A stretch of 64,000 bases of DNA from G963678095 sp963678095 (GCA_963678095.2 OY782746.1:1736001-1800000), one strand, 5' to 3'; counted from the first letter of the stretch, positions 8,132 to 16,562 are shown. Notes: generated by a model not told the origin, from the letters alone. A program made the numbers and translations.

Positions 8132-8668
8132 ATGGCAGATACACTGAAAGTTATTTATAGCCAAATTTTTCAAGCAGTAAGCATCAAGGAGACGCCGTTG
8201 ATAGGGGCTCAAGAAAAAACACGATGGATTCCTATTTTACTATGTTGGGTTCCGGATAAACACATTGGTATTTCTGAAGACGGATTTTGGGTTGTGGAAG
8301 AAAGAAGTGGACTGCGCATTTTAGATAGTGCAAAATCTTTAGTTCGAATAAAAATTTTGCTGGAGAAACCGATAGAAAAAATCCGAAGAGAATTGATAAC
8401 ATATTTTTGTTCTTCTAATATTATTGAGGATGTGGATGATATTTTTCCATTTATAAAAATAATACAAGGAGTGCTTGAAGATGGCTTTGACTACTGGATG
8501 GAATTAGCTTTTAAGTGGTATGATGAGTTCCCTTTGGAAAGAAAAATAGTATTAAAAAACACGTTATCTAAAATTGTAGAAAACAAATCGGTAACTCAAA
8601 AATTAAGACACAAAGCTAGGAAAGAACTTAAACGAATTAATGAATTCACACGGCAAGATATAGAATAA
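8132..8668 (+). CDS. Hypothetical soluble protein in the CDI cassette array
   Basis: A 178-residue protein without signal peptide or membrane segment; the C-terminal third is very basic and helical (KLRHKARKELKRINEF). AGGTAGGCG upstream of the ATG is a weak ribosome site. The first half contains an IPILLCWVPDKHIGISEDGF strand-turn pattern. I do not recognise the family. Placement among immunity-like genes suggests an immunity or cassette protein. Confidence 0.45.
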   Translation: MADTLKVIYSQIFQAVSIKETPLIGAQEKTRWIPILLCWVPDKHIGISEDGFWVVEERSGLRILDSAKSLVRIKILLEKPIEKIRRELITYFCSSNIIEDVDDIFPFIKIIQGVLEDGFDYWMELAFKWYDEFPLERKIVLKNTLSKIVENKSVTQKLRHKARKELKRINEFTRQDIE

Positions 8669-8767
8669 ACTTACTGTAAAATAATTGCTCATGCCGCAGG
8701 AGTGGTGTTTACACAGGAACCGTATGAAGAAATAGGTGGTATGTATCAACAGAAGATGGAGATTGTG

Positions 8768-8829
8768 GATAGGTTACTCTAAAATAGACAGTTTTCTTGA
8801 GGAGCTGCTAGAATAATAGGAAAACATAT
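8768..8829 (+). repeat. 60-bp intergenic repeat, copy 1
   Basis: The segment containing GACAGTTTTCTTGA and GCTGCTAGAATAATAGGAAA recurs at 9176-9238 with a few substitutions. It brackets the 97-residue gene at 8828-9121, as expected for a cassette duplicated with its leader. Confidence 0.75.
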
Positions 8830-9121
8830 GAACTATAACATTCAAAATTTTATTAGTGAGATAAGTATTGTGATTTCCGAAGTGGAAAAAGAACTTCTAA
8901 ACCGTAAAAAAGGAATACAAGGCGATGGCAACTATCAGCAACTAGAGTTCATAAAAACTGAGTTGGTTCAAATTAGAAACCAGGCTCAAACTAATACATT
9001 ACTACCTAGGGATAAGCGATATACAGCGTTTTCACGGTATGTAGTTGATGAGTGGGATACCGGTTCAGTTTTGGGAAGAAAGTTATGTGATTTAGCCAAT
9101 AAATACAAAAAGAAATTATAG
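8828..9121 (+). CDS. Small immunity-like hypothetical protein
   Basis: A 97-residue soluble helical protein with AGGA 7 bases before the ATG. It contains PRDKRYTAFSRYVVDEWDTG and ends in a lysine cluster; this pattern (a helical bundle with a conserved RYVVDEW) is reminiscent of small immunity proteins of contact-dependent systems, family not named. It is flanked by copies of a 60-bp repeat (8768 and 9176), so it is a distinct cassette unit. No toxin partner remains next to it. Confidence 0.45.
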   Translation: MNYNIQNFISEISIVISEVEKELLNRKKGIQGDGNYQQLEFIKTELVQIRNQAQTNTLLPRDKRYTAFSRYVVDEWDTGSVLGRKLCDLANKYKKKL

Positions 9122-9175
9122 GTTGCATGTGTAGACGCCGGGACGTTCCTTTTTGTTAACAAAGTTGGTAGGTTG

Positions 9176-9238
9176 GATAGGCTACAATAAAAAGGACAGT
9201 TTTCTTGATAAGCTGCTAGAATAATAGGAAAAACATAG
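9176..9238 (+). repeat. 60-bp intergenic repeat, copy 2
   Basis: Second copy of the segment at 8768-8829 (GGATAGG, GACAGTTTTCTTGA, GCTGCTAGAATAATAGGAAA). Copy 2 is followed by no gene; beyond it lie the hairpin at 9358 and a gene-free stretch. Confidence 0.75.
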
Positions 9239-9357
9239 CTCAAATGTAACCATAAGAATTTTGAGTTATATATTATAATCATGAACCGAAGCAGCTTTGC
9301 GAATATATCGCAATCCCTTGCAAAGGATCATAGGAACGTAGATACCTGCATAGAGTT

Positions 9358-9391
9358 GGCACAGGCGATTTCGCCTGTGCCTATTTTTATG
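9358..9391 (+). terminator. Rho-independent terminator-like hairpin (copy 2)
   Basis: GGCACAGGCG (9358-9367) pairs with CGCCTGTGCC (9372-9381), followed by TATTTTTATG. It has a perfect 10-bp stem and shares flanking bases with the hairpin at 91-121. Confidence 0.75.
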
Positions 9392-9626
9392 CCCAAAACA
9401 GGGAACCCTAAAATTCAGATAAAAGAAAATGGAGGAAAAGATCATGAAACAAGGCAGAACGTTAGTCAGAGCATAGCTTGAAGAAAGTAAGCCGCAGGAT
9501 GGCGTCATTTATAGAAGGAACCTGTTCTGTGGCATTAAAGTTTTCTTTGGGGTATGGGAAAATATAAAAGTTTTATAGCGTAAATAACAAATATAAGTCA
9601 ATATAAGGATATTAATCCCGTGAATA
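9392..9626. other. Gene-free stretch before the AAA ATPase
   Basis: No frame of protein-like character is visible. A GGAGG with a nearby ATG at about 9444 opens only 12 codons. The sequence is probably decayed cassette DNA. Confidence 0.4.
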
Positions 9627-9654
9627 TTGTTTTCTTATAGAAAAACGATATAAT
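9627..9654 (+). promoter_or_regulatory. Sigma-A promoter of the AAA ATPase gene
   Basis: TTGTTT (9627-9632), 16-base spacer, TATAAT (9649-9654). The -10 box lies only 16 bases before the ATG, so the transcript leader is very short and consists of little more than the ribosome site (AAAAGGAG). Confidence 0.6.
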
Positions 9655-9670
9655 ATAGGGAAAAGGAGCG

Positions 9671-10858
9671 ATGCTTATTTTGTTAAATCCATATACTCCC
9701 GGAGCTGATGTACCACCAAGATTTTTGGCTGGTCGAGAGAATACGATTCAGGAAGCCGAAGAGATCTTAACGTATATTGCGAATGGCTATTTTGCTCGTT
9801 CTGTTGTTTACTATGGACTTAGAGGTGTCGGAAAAACAGTATTGCTCAATCATATCGAAGATATGGCAGAAGAAAAAGGAATTCATTTTGAGCATATTGA
9901 AATTGCTGAAAGAGATTCTTTTAAAAATAATATATCCTTGAATATCTTAAAATTAATCAGGCAAATGAGCGCAAAAGCAAAGGCGAAACAATATGTAGAC
10001 AAAGCATTATCTGTATTGAAAGCATTTTCTGTCCGCTATTCACAGGAGAATGGCTTTAGTATAGGTGTTGATGCGGAAGTTACTTCAGCCGTGGGAGTTT
10101 CGGATACAGGAAACTTTCAAAACGATTTGACGGAATTACTTGTATCGCTGGGGAATATAGCGAAAAATCAAGAATGTGGTGTGGCGCTATTTATTGATGA
10201 AATTCAATATCTGAAAGATGATGAATTTGAAGCATTGATTGCAGCAATTCATCGAGTCAATCAGAAAGCATTGCCGCTGGTTATTTTTGCAGCTGGGTTG
10301 CCCAAAATTGCAAAAATTGCTGGTGATGTTAAATCGTATGCAGAAAGGCTGTTTCAATTTGTTTCTATTGGATCACTTGAACGAGCGGCTGCAAAACTTG
10401 CATTAGAAGAACCTGCGAAACGATGGCAGGTTTCTTATAGTGAGGATGCACTTGATTTGATTTTAGAAGCAACCGGGTGTTATCCGTATTTTTTACAGGA
10501 ATATGGGAAACAGGTATGGGGCGAGGTTTCGGAAGAACGACGGGAAATTAATAAAACAATGGCCCAGGCGGCCTATCCGGCATTTGAATGTAGTTTGGAT
10601 GAAAGCTTCTTCAAGGTTCGTCATGATCGGGCCACTCCGCGTGAGCTTGAGTTTATGATTGCCATGGTAAAATGCGAAAAGCTGCCTTGTTCAACAAAAG
10701 AACTTGCCGAGCAATTGAATTGTGCCATATCAACCGTATCACCGCTGCGGGCGCAGCTCATTCATAAAGGCTTTATCTATTCGGCCAATCGAGGTGAAGT
10801 GGATTTTACCGTGCCACAGTTTGATAAGTTCTTAAAAAGGATACATGGAATTTTGTAG
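9671..10858 (+). CDS. AAA+ ATPase with C-terminal winged helix
   Basis: A 395-residue protein of the archaeal-type/Orc1-like ATPase group. Walker A is GLRGVGKT at residues 49-56, Walker B is ALFIDEIQYL at about 170-180, and a sensor-like stretch (VIFAAGLPKI) follows near 210. Residues 310-390 look like a winged-helix domain (CSTKELAEQLNCAISTVSPL). The opening NPYTPGADVPPRFLAGRE is the conserved N-terminal motif of this family, where the ATPase is often an accessory-region gene of unknown role. A TTG at 9680 could be the true start, since homologues tend to begin near LLNPYTPG. It is alone in its transcript, on the island, next to a second unrelated ATPase gene (11216). A defence or mobile-element role is possible but not shown. 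Confidence 0.8.
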   Translation: MLILLNPYTPGADVPPRFLAGRENTIQEAEEILTYIANGYFARSVVYYGLRGVGKTVLLNHIEDMAEEKGIHFEHIEIAERDSFKNNISLNILKLIRQMSAKAKAKQYVDKALSVLKAFSVRYSQENGFSIGVDAEVTSAVGVSDTGNFQNDLTELLVSLGNIAKNQECGVALFIDEIQYLKDDEFEALIAAIHRVNQKALPLVIFAAGLPKIAKIAGDVKSYAERLFQFVSIGSLERAAAKLALEEPAKRWQVSYSEDALDLILEATGCYPYFLQEYGKQVWGEVSEERREINKTMAQAAYPAFECSLDESFFKVRHDRATPRELEFMIAMVKCEKLPCSTKELAEQLNCAISTVSPLRAQLIHKGFIYSANRGEVDFTVPQFDKFLKRIHGIL

Positions 10859-11167
10859 AACTGGAAGCTTATTATAATGGCAATAGTAGTGATGAAAAAT
10901 AATAGTTGCTCTGGCGTGGCTTCATCTAAGGAAAATAGTGCATTGATCTTAATGCGTGTAGTGTCTATCTGCTAATCAAAGGCCTCTTTTTAATTAAAAA
11001 TGTTATGGAATAGTATGTTTGAATAGGAAGATTGTGATTTTACAAAGTTTTATTTAAGTTAATCAAATGAATTTTGTATAGTTTGCTCTTTTTTTGAGTT
11101 TTATTTAAAATGTTTGATTATTTGTTTGAATAAAATACAATTTAATCTAATAAAATAGGTAAAGTTA
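10859..11167. other. AT-rich intergenic region, nothing recognised
   Basis: About 300 bases of very AT-rich sequence between two ATPase genes. I see no coding frame and no convincing terminator for the upstream gene. Confidence 0.5.
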
Positions 11168-11196
11168 TTCCGTTATTTTGTTAAAAAGGATATAAT
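11168..11196 (+). promoter_or_regulatory. Promoter of the AlbA/RecG-like gene
   Basis: TTCCGT (11168-11173), 17-base spacer, perfect TATAAT (11191-11196). The -10 box overlaps the ATG at 11195, which therefore cannot be the start codon; the gene starts at 11216. Confidence 0.6.
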
Positions 11197-11215
11197 GAGA
11201 AAAGGAGGGATGGAA

Positions 11216-12664
11216 ATGTTAGAAAAAGATGTAGAAGACCTCGTTAGAAAAGTTCAATCTTTTAATACAGAGCTTAATTATGTAGAAGTAAAAGAAGCAC
11301 ATATAGATTGTCCGAAAAAACTATATGATACCATTTCTGCTTTTTCGAATCTTAATGGTGGTGGCATTTTGCTGTTTGGCCTACGGGAAGCCGAGAGTTT
11401 TGCTGCGGTTGGCGTATACGATGCAGCGGATCTGCAGAAAAAAGTGACGGAACAATGTAAACAAATGCAGCCGGTTGTCAGAGCGCTTTTTACATGTTGC
11501 AAAATCGAAGGGAAAATGGTTGTTTCGGCAGAAATACCGGAAATAGATATTGCTGATAAACCGTGTTTTTATAAAGGCAAAGGTCGGTTGACCGGATCTT
11601 ATATTCGCGTAGGGGATTCCGACGAACAGATGACAGAGTATGAAATTTACAGCTATGATGCTTTTCGGAAAAAGTATCAGGATGACATCCGTGTGCTGGA
11701 CCAATTAGATTTTGCTAGGCTGGACAAAAACAAGCTTGATCAGTATATGATTGCGTTGAGAAATCGTAAGGAACGTTTGGCGGCGCTGCCGGAAGAAGAG
11801 GTTTGCGAATTGATGAGCATAACCAAAAATCGTGTGCCGACGCTAACCGGCCTGCTGTTGTTTGGGAAATATCCGCAGGGCTATTTCCCGCAGTTGCGTA
11901 TTACGGCGATCGTTGTTCCTGGAACGGAAATCGGTGAAACTGGCAGCATAGGAGAACGTTTCATCGACAATCGGCGCATTGATGGAACGCTGCCGGAAAT
12001 GCTGGACGAAGCTGTGCGTTTTGTGCATAAAAACATGTCGACGAAAACAATTATTGACAAGGCGACAGGTGCGCGGCGTGATCGTACAGAATATCCCATG
12101 GAAGCTGTTCGTGAAGTTGTATTGAATGCCTTGATTCACCGCGATTATAGCATCCATACAGAAGGCATGCCGATTCAAATACAGATTTTTAAAGATCGGC
12201 TGGAGGTTAAGAATCCTGGCGGGATTTATGGCCGCTTCAAGATTGATCATATTGGCAAGGTTCAGCCGGATACGCGAAATCCTGTACTGGCAACCATGAT
12301 GGAGGACTTGGGCCTTACGGAAAATCGCTATTCTGGAATACCAACGATATATCGTGCAATGAAAGAATGGGGATTACGGGAGCCTGTTTTTGCCGACGAA
12401 AGAGGCTGTTTTTCGGTAATCTTATATAATGAAGTCCATGCTGCGCTGGAAGCGAAAACAGGAAAACCTAGTGAGGAGCATTCCTTGTTGCAATTCTGCC
12501 AAAAACCGCGTTCACGGGCGGAGCTTGCAGAGTTTGTTGGCGTGAAAACTGCGTATCATGTGATGCAGCGGTATATTCTTCCGCTGATTGCGGCCGGGAA
12601 ATTGGAAATGACGCTGCCGGATAAACCGAAAAGCCGTTATCAAAAATTTGTTGCCAGACGATGA
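11216..12664 (+). CDS. AlbA_2 (Schlafen-like) domain / RecG-like ATP-binding protein
   Basis: A 482-residue protein. Residues 10-125 are an AlbA_2/Schlafen-type DNA-binding domain (NYVEVKEA, then AFSNLNGGGILLFGL); a C-terminal region has the family hallmark EVVLNALIHRDYS and LEVKNPGGIYG, a GHKL-type ATP-binding fold seen in proteins annotated as RecG-like transcriptional regulators. It does not carry helicase motifs. Start at 11216: AAAGGAGGG lies 7 bases upstream. Such genes are common on genomic islands, either as regulators or in defence loci; the exact role is unknown. Transcribed alone from a promoter with a very short leader, like its neighbour at 9671. Confidence 0.8.
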   Translation: MLEKDVEDLVRKVQSFNTELNYVEVKEAHIDCPKKLYDTISAFSNLNGGGILLFGLREAESFAAVGVYDAADLQKKVTEQCKQMQPVVRALFTCCKIEGKMVVSAEIPEIDIADKPCFYKGKGRLTGSYIRVGDSDEQMTEYEIYSYDAFRKKYQDDIRVLDQLDFARLDKNKLDQYMIALRNRKERLAALPEEEVCELMSITKNRVPTLTGLLLFGKYPQGYFPQLRITAIVVPGTEIGETGSIGERFIDNRRIDGTLPEMLDEAVRFVHKNMSTKTIIDKATGARRDRTEYPMEAVREVVLNALIHRDYSIHTEGMPIQIQIFKDRLEVKNPGGIYGRFKIDHIGKVQPDTRNPVLATMMEDLGLTENRYSGIPTIYRAMKEWGLREPVFADERGCFSVILYNEVHAALEAKTGKPSEEHSLLQFCQKPRSRAELAEFVGVKTAYHVMQRYILPLIAAGKLEMTLPDKPKSRYQKFVARR

Positions 12665-12984
12665 AGGTGGTTTTGACAACATCGTAATGGGTGCTGAACA
12701 TAAATATACGCACTCTGATTTTGGCAAAGCTGTTTTGGGAAGGAATAAGAAAAAACCTTAAAAAAACCTTATTGCGAAAAAATCATGCAAAATCAGATGA
12801 AATAGAGCAAAGTTTTGTAAAAAATATCCAGTCTATAAGATTGATAAAAACTGTGTAAAGGCCTGAAAATAAAGGGTTTTTTGATTTTGCTGGAAAGAAA
12901 AAAAGGGCTGAATTTCCAAATAAAATACTTCCCATATAATGGCTCACTTGTCAAGACAGAAATCTAAAGATTTCATAATGAACC

Positions 12985-13810
12985 TTAAGCTGTGGCATAG
13001 TCTATCAGCATTACTGGATAGTACAGCGTAGCTGGCGCCTGATAATTAATTGCTGAATGATGCCGTTTAAAATTGTAGGTATAGATGTACTTCTTAATTG
13101 CTTGATACGCCTCTTTTAGGTTAGCATATTGGGTTAGATAAGCTTCTTCATACTTGAAACTTCGGAACCAACGTTCAATCATAATATTGTCAGCCCAGCG
13201 ACTTTTGCCATCCATGCTTTGGCGGATGTTATTCCCCTTGAGAAATTCAATATACTCATTGCTAGTAAATTGGCACCCTTGATCCGAGTTTAAAATCAGT
13301 GGCTGGGCAACTCTAAAAGCTTTTCGAAGTGCATTGATGACCATCCTTGTATCCAACGTATCATCTAACTCCCAGCCGACAATACATCGACTATACCAGT
13401 CGATGACAGCGGTCAAATAGAGAAATCCTCGTTTGAGGGGAATATAGGTGATGTCAACTGACCAGGCTTGATTCGGCCGAGATATTACGGCATTGCGTAG
13501 TAAGTAAGGGCAAACTTTTGCCTGCTGCATGCGCTTTGAGAGATTCATCTTCGGATATATGGCGTCAATTCCCATTTCTGTCATATATCGGCCTGCTTTC
13601 CTGCGGCCTACTAAATAACCGAGGCTTTTAAGTTGAGATGACATTTGACGTGCGCCCCAAGCGGGATTATCCGTATGAATACGGGTCTATAATGGCCTTA
13701 CATGCAAGCTCTTTTTCTGAAACTGGCGTTCCTTTGTAATAAATGCTAGTACGATTTACTTCAAGTAATTCAGCGCCTTTTTGAGCTGGAAGTTCCTTAG
13801 TCGTCAAAAG
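12985..13810 (-). pseudogene. IS3-family OrfB transposase, frameshifted
   Basis: The longest piece (12985-13644, 219 residues) holds the DDE integrase core (SVDITYIPL, LNSDQGCQFTS, and the final acidic residue in MIERWFRSFKYEEAY). Upstream, the frame that overlaps the end of orfA encodes LLTTKELPAQKGAELLEVNR and reaches KAIID, where a run of three Gs on the plus strand (13683-13685) appears to hold one extra base; dropping it restores DRIHTDNPAWGARQMSS. The element is therefore probably inactive, unless this is a sequencing error. Confidence 0.75.
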
Positions 13811-14144
13811 GTTTCGGACTAAATTTACTTTCGTAGTCAGGTCCAAGGAATTCTGTAGATTTTTTTTTCAACCAGTCCACCTGCATGGTGAGCTGGCCAA
13901 CCTTTTTAGCATATTCGTCTTTCTCTTTGCGTTCCTCATCAAGCTTTTCTCTGATATTCTCCTCACGGGAATCATCGAATACAACAGAGGCTTTATCAAG
14001 AAATTCCTTTTTCCAATTGCGCAAAAGATTTGGCTGTATGCTATTTTCGGTAGCTATCGAGTTGAGATCTTTCTCGCCCTTGAGCAGTTCAAGAACAAGA
14101 TCCGATTTGAATTTTGCTGTGAAATTTCTTCTTTTCCGAGACAT
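13797..14144 (-). CDS. IS3-family OrfA (transposase DNA-binding subunit)
   Basis: A 115-residue basic protein: an N-terminal helix-turn-helix (NFTAKFKSDLVLELLKGEKD) followed by a leucine-zipper-like coiled coil (EERKEKDEYAKKVGQL). OrfA binds the IS ends and normally makes OrfAB by -1 frameshifting near its stop; the OrfB frame does overlap here. GAAGG upstream of the ATG is the ribosome site. Confidence 0.85.
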   Translation of the reverse strand: MSRKRRNFTAKFKSDLVLELLKGEKDLNSIATENSIQPNLLRNWKKEFLDKASVVFDDSREENIREKLDEERKEKDEYAKKVGQLTMQVDWLKKKSTEFLGPDYESKFSPKPFDD

Positions 14145-14233
14145 AAATGAACCTTCTTTCGAGTGTTATCTACAGTATATCAGGTTCATTATAAACGTGT
14201 TCAGAAAATGTCTTAATTTATGAGACCATTATA

Positions 14234-14274
14234 CCAAGCCGATGATGGGAGTTCGATTCTCCTTGCCCGCTCCA
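14234..14274 (+). pseudogene. 3' half of a tRNA-Gly gene (integration scar)
   Basis: The sequence runs from the anticodon loop (CCAAGCCGATGAT) through a T arm (GGGAG TTCGATT CTCC) to an acceptor strand ending GCCCGCTCCA, with encoded CCA and discriminator T. It matches the 3' part of a Firmicute tRNA-Gly. No 5' half is present: the IS element ends just upstream. A natural tRNA terminator follows at 14286. This is the usual appearance of the far end of an element integrated into a tRNA gene. Confidence 0.7.
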
Positions 14275-14285
14275 TAGAGAATACA

Positions 14286-14318
14286 AGGCCTCACAGGATT
14301 TCCTGTGAGGCCTATTTT
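14286..14318 (+). terminator. Terminator of the former tRNA-Gly transcript
   Basis: AGGCCTCACAGGA (14286-14298) pairs with TCCTGTGAGGCCT (14301-14313), followed by ATTTTG. It stands 12 bases after the tRNA CCA end. Confidence 0.85.
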
Positions 14319-14378
14319 GTGCAAAAACCTTATCATGGAGTAAAATTTGAAAATAGGTTCTTATTCAAGGGGAATAAC

Positions 14379-14600
14379 GGGGCTGTTTTTTTGTTAACAA
14401 GGGGATATTCTTTAAATAAGAATTGCTGCAGGTTGTCAAGAAACGTGAGAAAGTTAAGGAGACGATGGGTTTTGTATACGGGAATTGAAATCAGTGACAG
14501 GAATAGCAAAGGGAATTATAGCTAAAAGTTGACAGAAGCCGGCTAGTATTTCTTTTACACGGATATAATAAATTCTTAGAAACGTCCTTAACTGTTCGGA
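14379..14600. repeat. Diverged second copy of the MITE-like element
   Basis: GGGGCTGTTTTTTTGTTAAC at the left and, inside, a stretch ending GGGAATTATAGCTAAAAGTTGAC match the element at 1540-1700, with insertions near the right end (AAACGTCCTTAACTGT at about 14580-14596). No protein-like frame is present. Confidence 0.5.
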
Positions 14601-14612
14601 TCACTGGAGCGT

Positions 14613-15504
14613 TTATCTAGGAACGGATTCGCTTAAAGCAGTGGTCAAAAAATCAAGGTATACAGTAAGCTCTTTAGGTAAAAATACATCGTTTCGTTTT
14701 AATAGCCCTATTTCAATCAAAGAACCTTTTTTTAATGGAAGGGAAATAATATTGGGGTTCATGTAATTTTTCACAATGCAGCCAGTTCCTATATTATAGG
14801 CATTTGTATTTGCCAGAAGATTATTCATGGCACCACGGTCTTTTACATAAACGATTTGTTTAATCTGAAAAGTGAAGCAATACATCATCTTGCTGATAGG
14901 TCAGATACGGATAATCTTTTAATTGTTCTAACTCAATAGATTTGAGCTGCGACAGGGGGTGCTCTTTTCGAAGAAAAACATGCTGAGTTATTGATGCTAG
15001 AGGAGTAAATGTCAGTGATTTTGAGATGAAGTAGCGATCAAAAAAAGACTTGTTTAAATCCGTTAATGCGACAATACCTAGAATGCTTTTATCCGTATAG
15101 ACATCATTGATTACGTCCGTGGTTTTTCCTTCGCGAACGGTTATATTGTAGTTGCGCTCACTAAAATGATCCATTAGCTTTGCAACACTCTCTATGGCAA
15201 AGACATAATGTTGGGAAGATATAGAAACTCTTGTTACGTCGATTGTTTTATGTTTATTAAAATGGTAGAGGATGGATTCGGTTTGTTCCAAAAGCATTTT
15301 TGCATAAAATAATAATTCCATGCCATCTTTTGTGAAGAGAACACCTTTGTTTGTTCTGTCTAAGATGGTAATATTTAATTCAGTTTCAATCTCTTGAATA
15401 GCTTTGCTGATACTTGGTTGCGTTACATAAAGGGCAGCGGCTGCTTTACTGATTGAATTGTGTTTTGAAATTTCCACGATATATCGAATTTGTTGAAGTG
15501 TCAT
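14613..15504 (-). pseudogene. LysR-family regulator, single-base frameshift
   Basis: The N-terminal piece (14860-15504) has the LysR helix-turn-helix (SKAAAALYVTQPSISKAIQE) and part of the effector domain; the C-terminal piece (14613-14888) continues the effector domain (IVYVKDRGAMNNLLANTNAY). Around 14859-14862 one surplus base breaks the frame; removing a T from GATTAAACAA restores LLHFSDKQIVYVKD. Together the length (about 297 residues) is normal for the family. It is divergent from the acetyltransferase at 15634, the usual layout for a LysR target, so it may once have controlled that gene. Either a true pseudogene or a homopolymer error. Confidence 0.8.
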
Positions 15505-15572
15505 GCAACAGACTCCTTTCTAAAAGAATTTGTTATAACTTGATTCTATAGCAAGTGCTTCATAAGATCAAT

Positions 15573-15602
15573 TTTACAACCTATAAAAGGAAGGGATATA
15601 AT
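15573..15602 (+). promoter_or_regulatory. Promoter of the acetyltransferase gene
   Basis: TTTACA (15573-15578), 18-base spacer, TATAAT (15597-15602), in the divergent region between the LysR remnant and the GNAT gene. Confidence 0.5.
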
Positions 15603-15633
15603 ATAAAAAATAAGAATGAAAGTAGGGAGACAA

Positions 15634-16146
15634 ATGATAAGAGCAGCAACTGAAAAAGATCTGATGGATATTTTGCAAATTTATAACGATGCTATCTTAC
15701 ATACAACAGCAGTCTACGATTATAATGTGCGTACCATTGAGGAGCGAAAACAATGGTATGAAAAGAAAAAGCAAGAAGGCTATCCATTGTTGGTGTTTGA
15801 AAAAAATAAAAGGGTAGCTGGATTTGCTACTTTTGGTCCGTTTAGAGCATGGCCTGCCTATAAATATACAATCGAACATTCCGTATATGTCCATGGGGAT
15901 TTTAGAAGAGAAGGCATTACAATAAAATTAATGCAGGACCTTATGAAAATTGCGAATGAAAGAGAATTTGTAACACTTGTTGCTGGAATTGATGCAGCCA
16001 ATATTGGGAGTATAAAATTGCATGAAAAATTAGGTTTTACATTTTCGGGCGTGATTAAAAAAGCAGGTTTTAAATTTGATCAATGGCTGGATCTTGCATT
16101 TTATCAATTGGAATTATCTGGGCCGAAAGCACCTACAGAAGGATAG
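15634..16146 (+). CDS. GNAT acetyltransferase, phosphinothricin/methionine-sulfoximine type
   Basis: A 170-residue GNAT enzyme: N-terminal MIRAATEKDLMDILQIYNDA, the YTIEHSVYVHGDFRREGI block (beta-4 and the acetyl-CoA loop, where R-R-x-G-x is usual) and the C-terminal AANIGSIKLHEKLGF. This is the Pat/MddA/YwnH type that acetylates phosphinothricin or methionine sulfoximine and sulfone; the true substrate is not deducible. Start at 15634 with GGGAG 5 bases upstream gives the family's usual N-terminus; the ATG at 15616 adds 6 residues with no ribosome site. The acetyl-CoA loop reads RREGIT rather than the more usual RGKGIG. Confidence 0.8.
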   Translation: MIRAATEKDLMDILQIYNDAILHTTAVYDYNVRTIEERKQWYEKKKQEGYPLLVFEKNKRVAGFATFGPFRAWPAYKYTIEHSVYVHGDFRREGITIKLMQDLMKIANEREFVTLVAGIDAANIGSIKLHEKLGFTFSGVIKKAGFKFDQWLDLAFYQLELSGPKAPTEG

Positions 16147-16172
16147 TTTTTATTGTTAAAAGAGAAGATTTT

Positions 16173-16435
16173 ATGGATGTAGTTATCAAATGCAGTATGT
16201 CTGTGATTCTAATGATTATAATAGATTATATATCGAAAACAAAAAATTACTATGTTACCGGCTTAGTATTAAGTTTTCCAGGACTAAGTATTTTGGCGGA
16301 TTATTTCATGCACGTGGAACATGGGGTTTCAAAAGTTCGCGAAACAATAATATTTTTTATTCGATTTTATTTTCAAGCTTAGTTTGGATAGGATTTTCAC
16401 TCATTTTGATAATGCTGTGGGGGAAATTTAGTTAG
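16173..16435 (+). pseudogene. glpM: GlpM-family membrane protein, frameshifted
   Basis: The frame from ATG 16173 encodes two hydrophobic segments with the GlpM signature (KTKNYYVTGLVLSFPGLSIL, then ADYFMHVEHGVSKVRETIIF) and stops at 16382. The third hydrophobic segment (LVWIGFSLILIMLWGKF) is in the +1 frame to 16435. The shift falls near a T6 run at 16353-16358. Intact GlpM is about 110 residues. Likely a decayed gene or a homopolymer error. Confidence 0.65.
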
Positions 16436-16562
16436 TTTGTAAAAAAGAAATTTAGATTGGACTGCTCCTCAAAGGATAGACAGGAAAATAGAATTCTGTC
16501 GTAAAACTCCTTGTTTTTACACGTAGTTACTCCGTAGATACTAGGAAGTAAGGCCACTTTTT

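Larger units (their letters stand above)
12948..14216 (-). mobile_element. IS3-family insertion sequence, frameshifted
   Basis: Carries orfA and orfB on the minus strand. The ends are approximate: TCAAGACAGAAATC at the left and the complement of a TTAAGACATTTTCT at the right share AAGACA and are the best inverted-repeat candidates. It lies immediately left of the tRNA-Gly 3' fragment. A one-base insertion breaks orfB. Confidence 0.7.

Noticed and set aside
11195..11215. ATGs at 11195 and 11210 as starts of the AlbA/RecG-like gene
   Set aside because: The first overlaps the TATAAT box and the second touches the ribosome site; 11216 is correctly spaced.
14220..14525. A 101-residue plus frame over the tRNA fragment and terminator
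   Set aside because: It crosses the tRNA-Gly remnant, its terminator and a repeat; no ribosome site and no protein-like composition.
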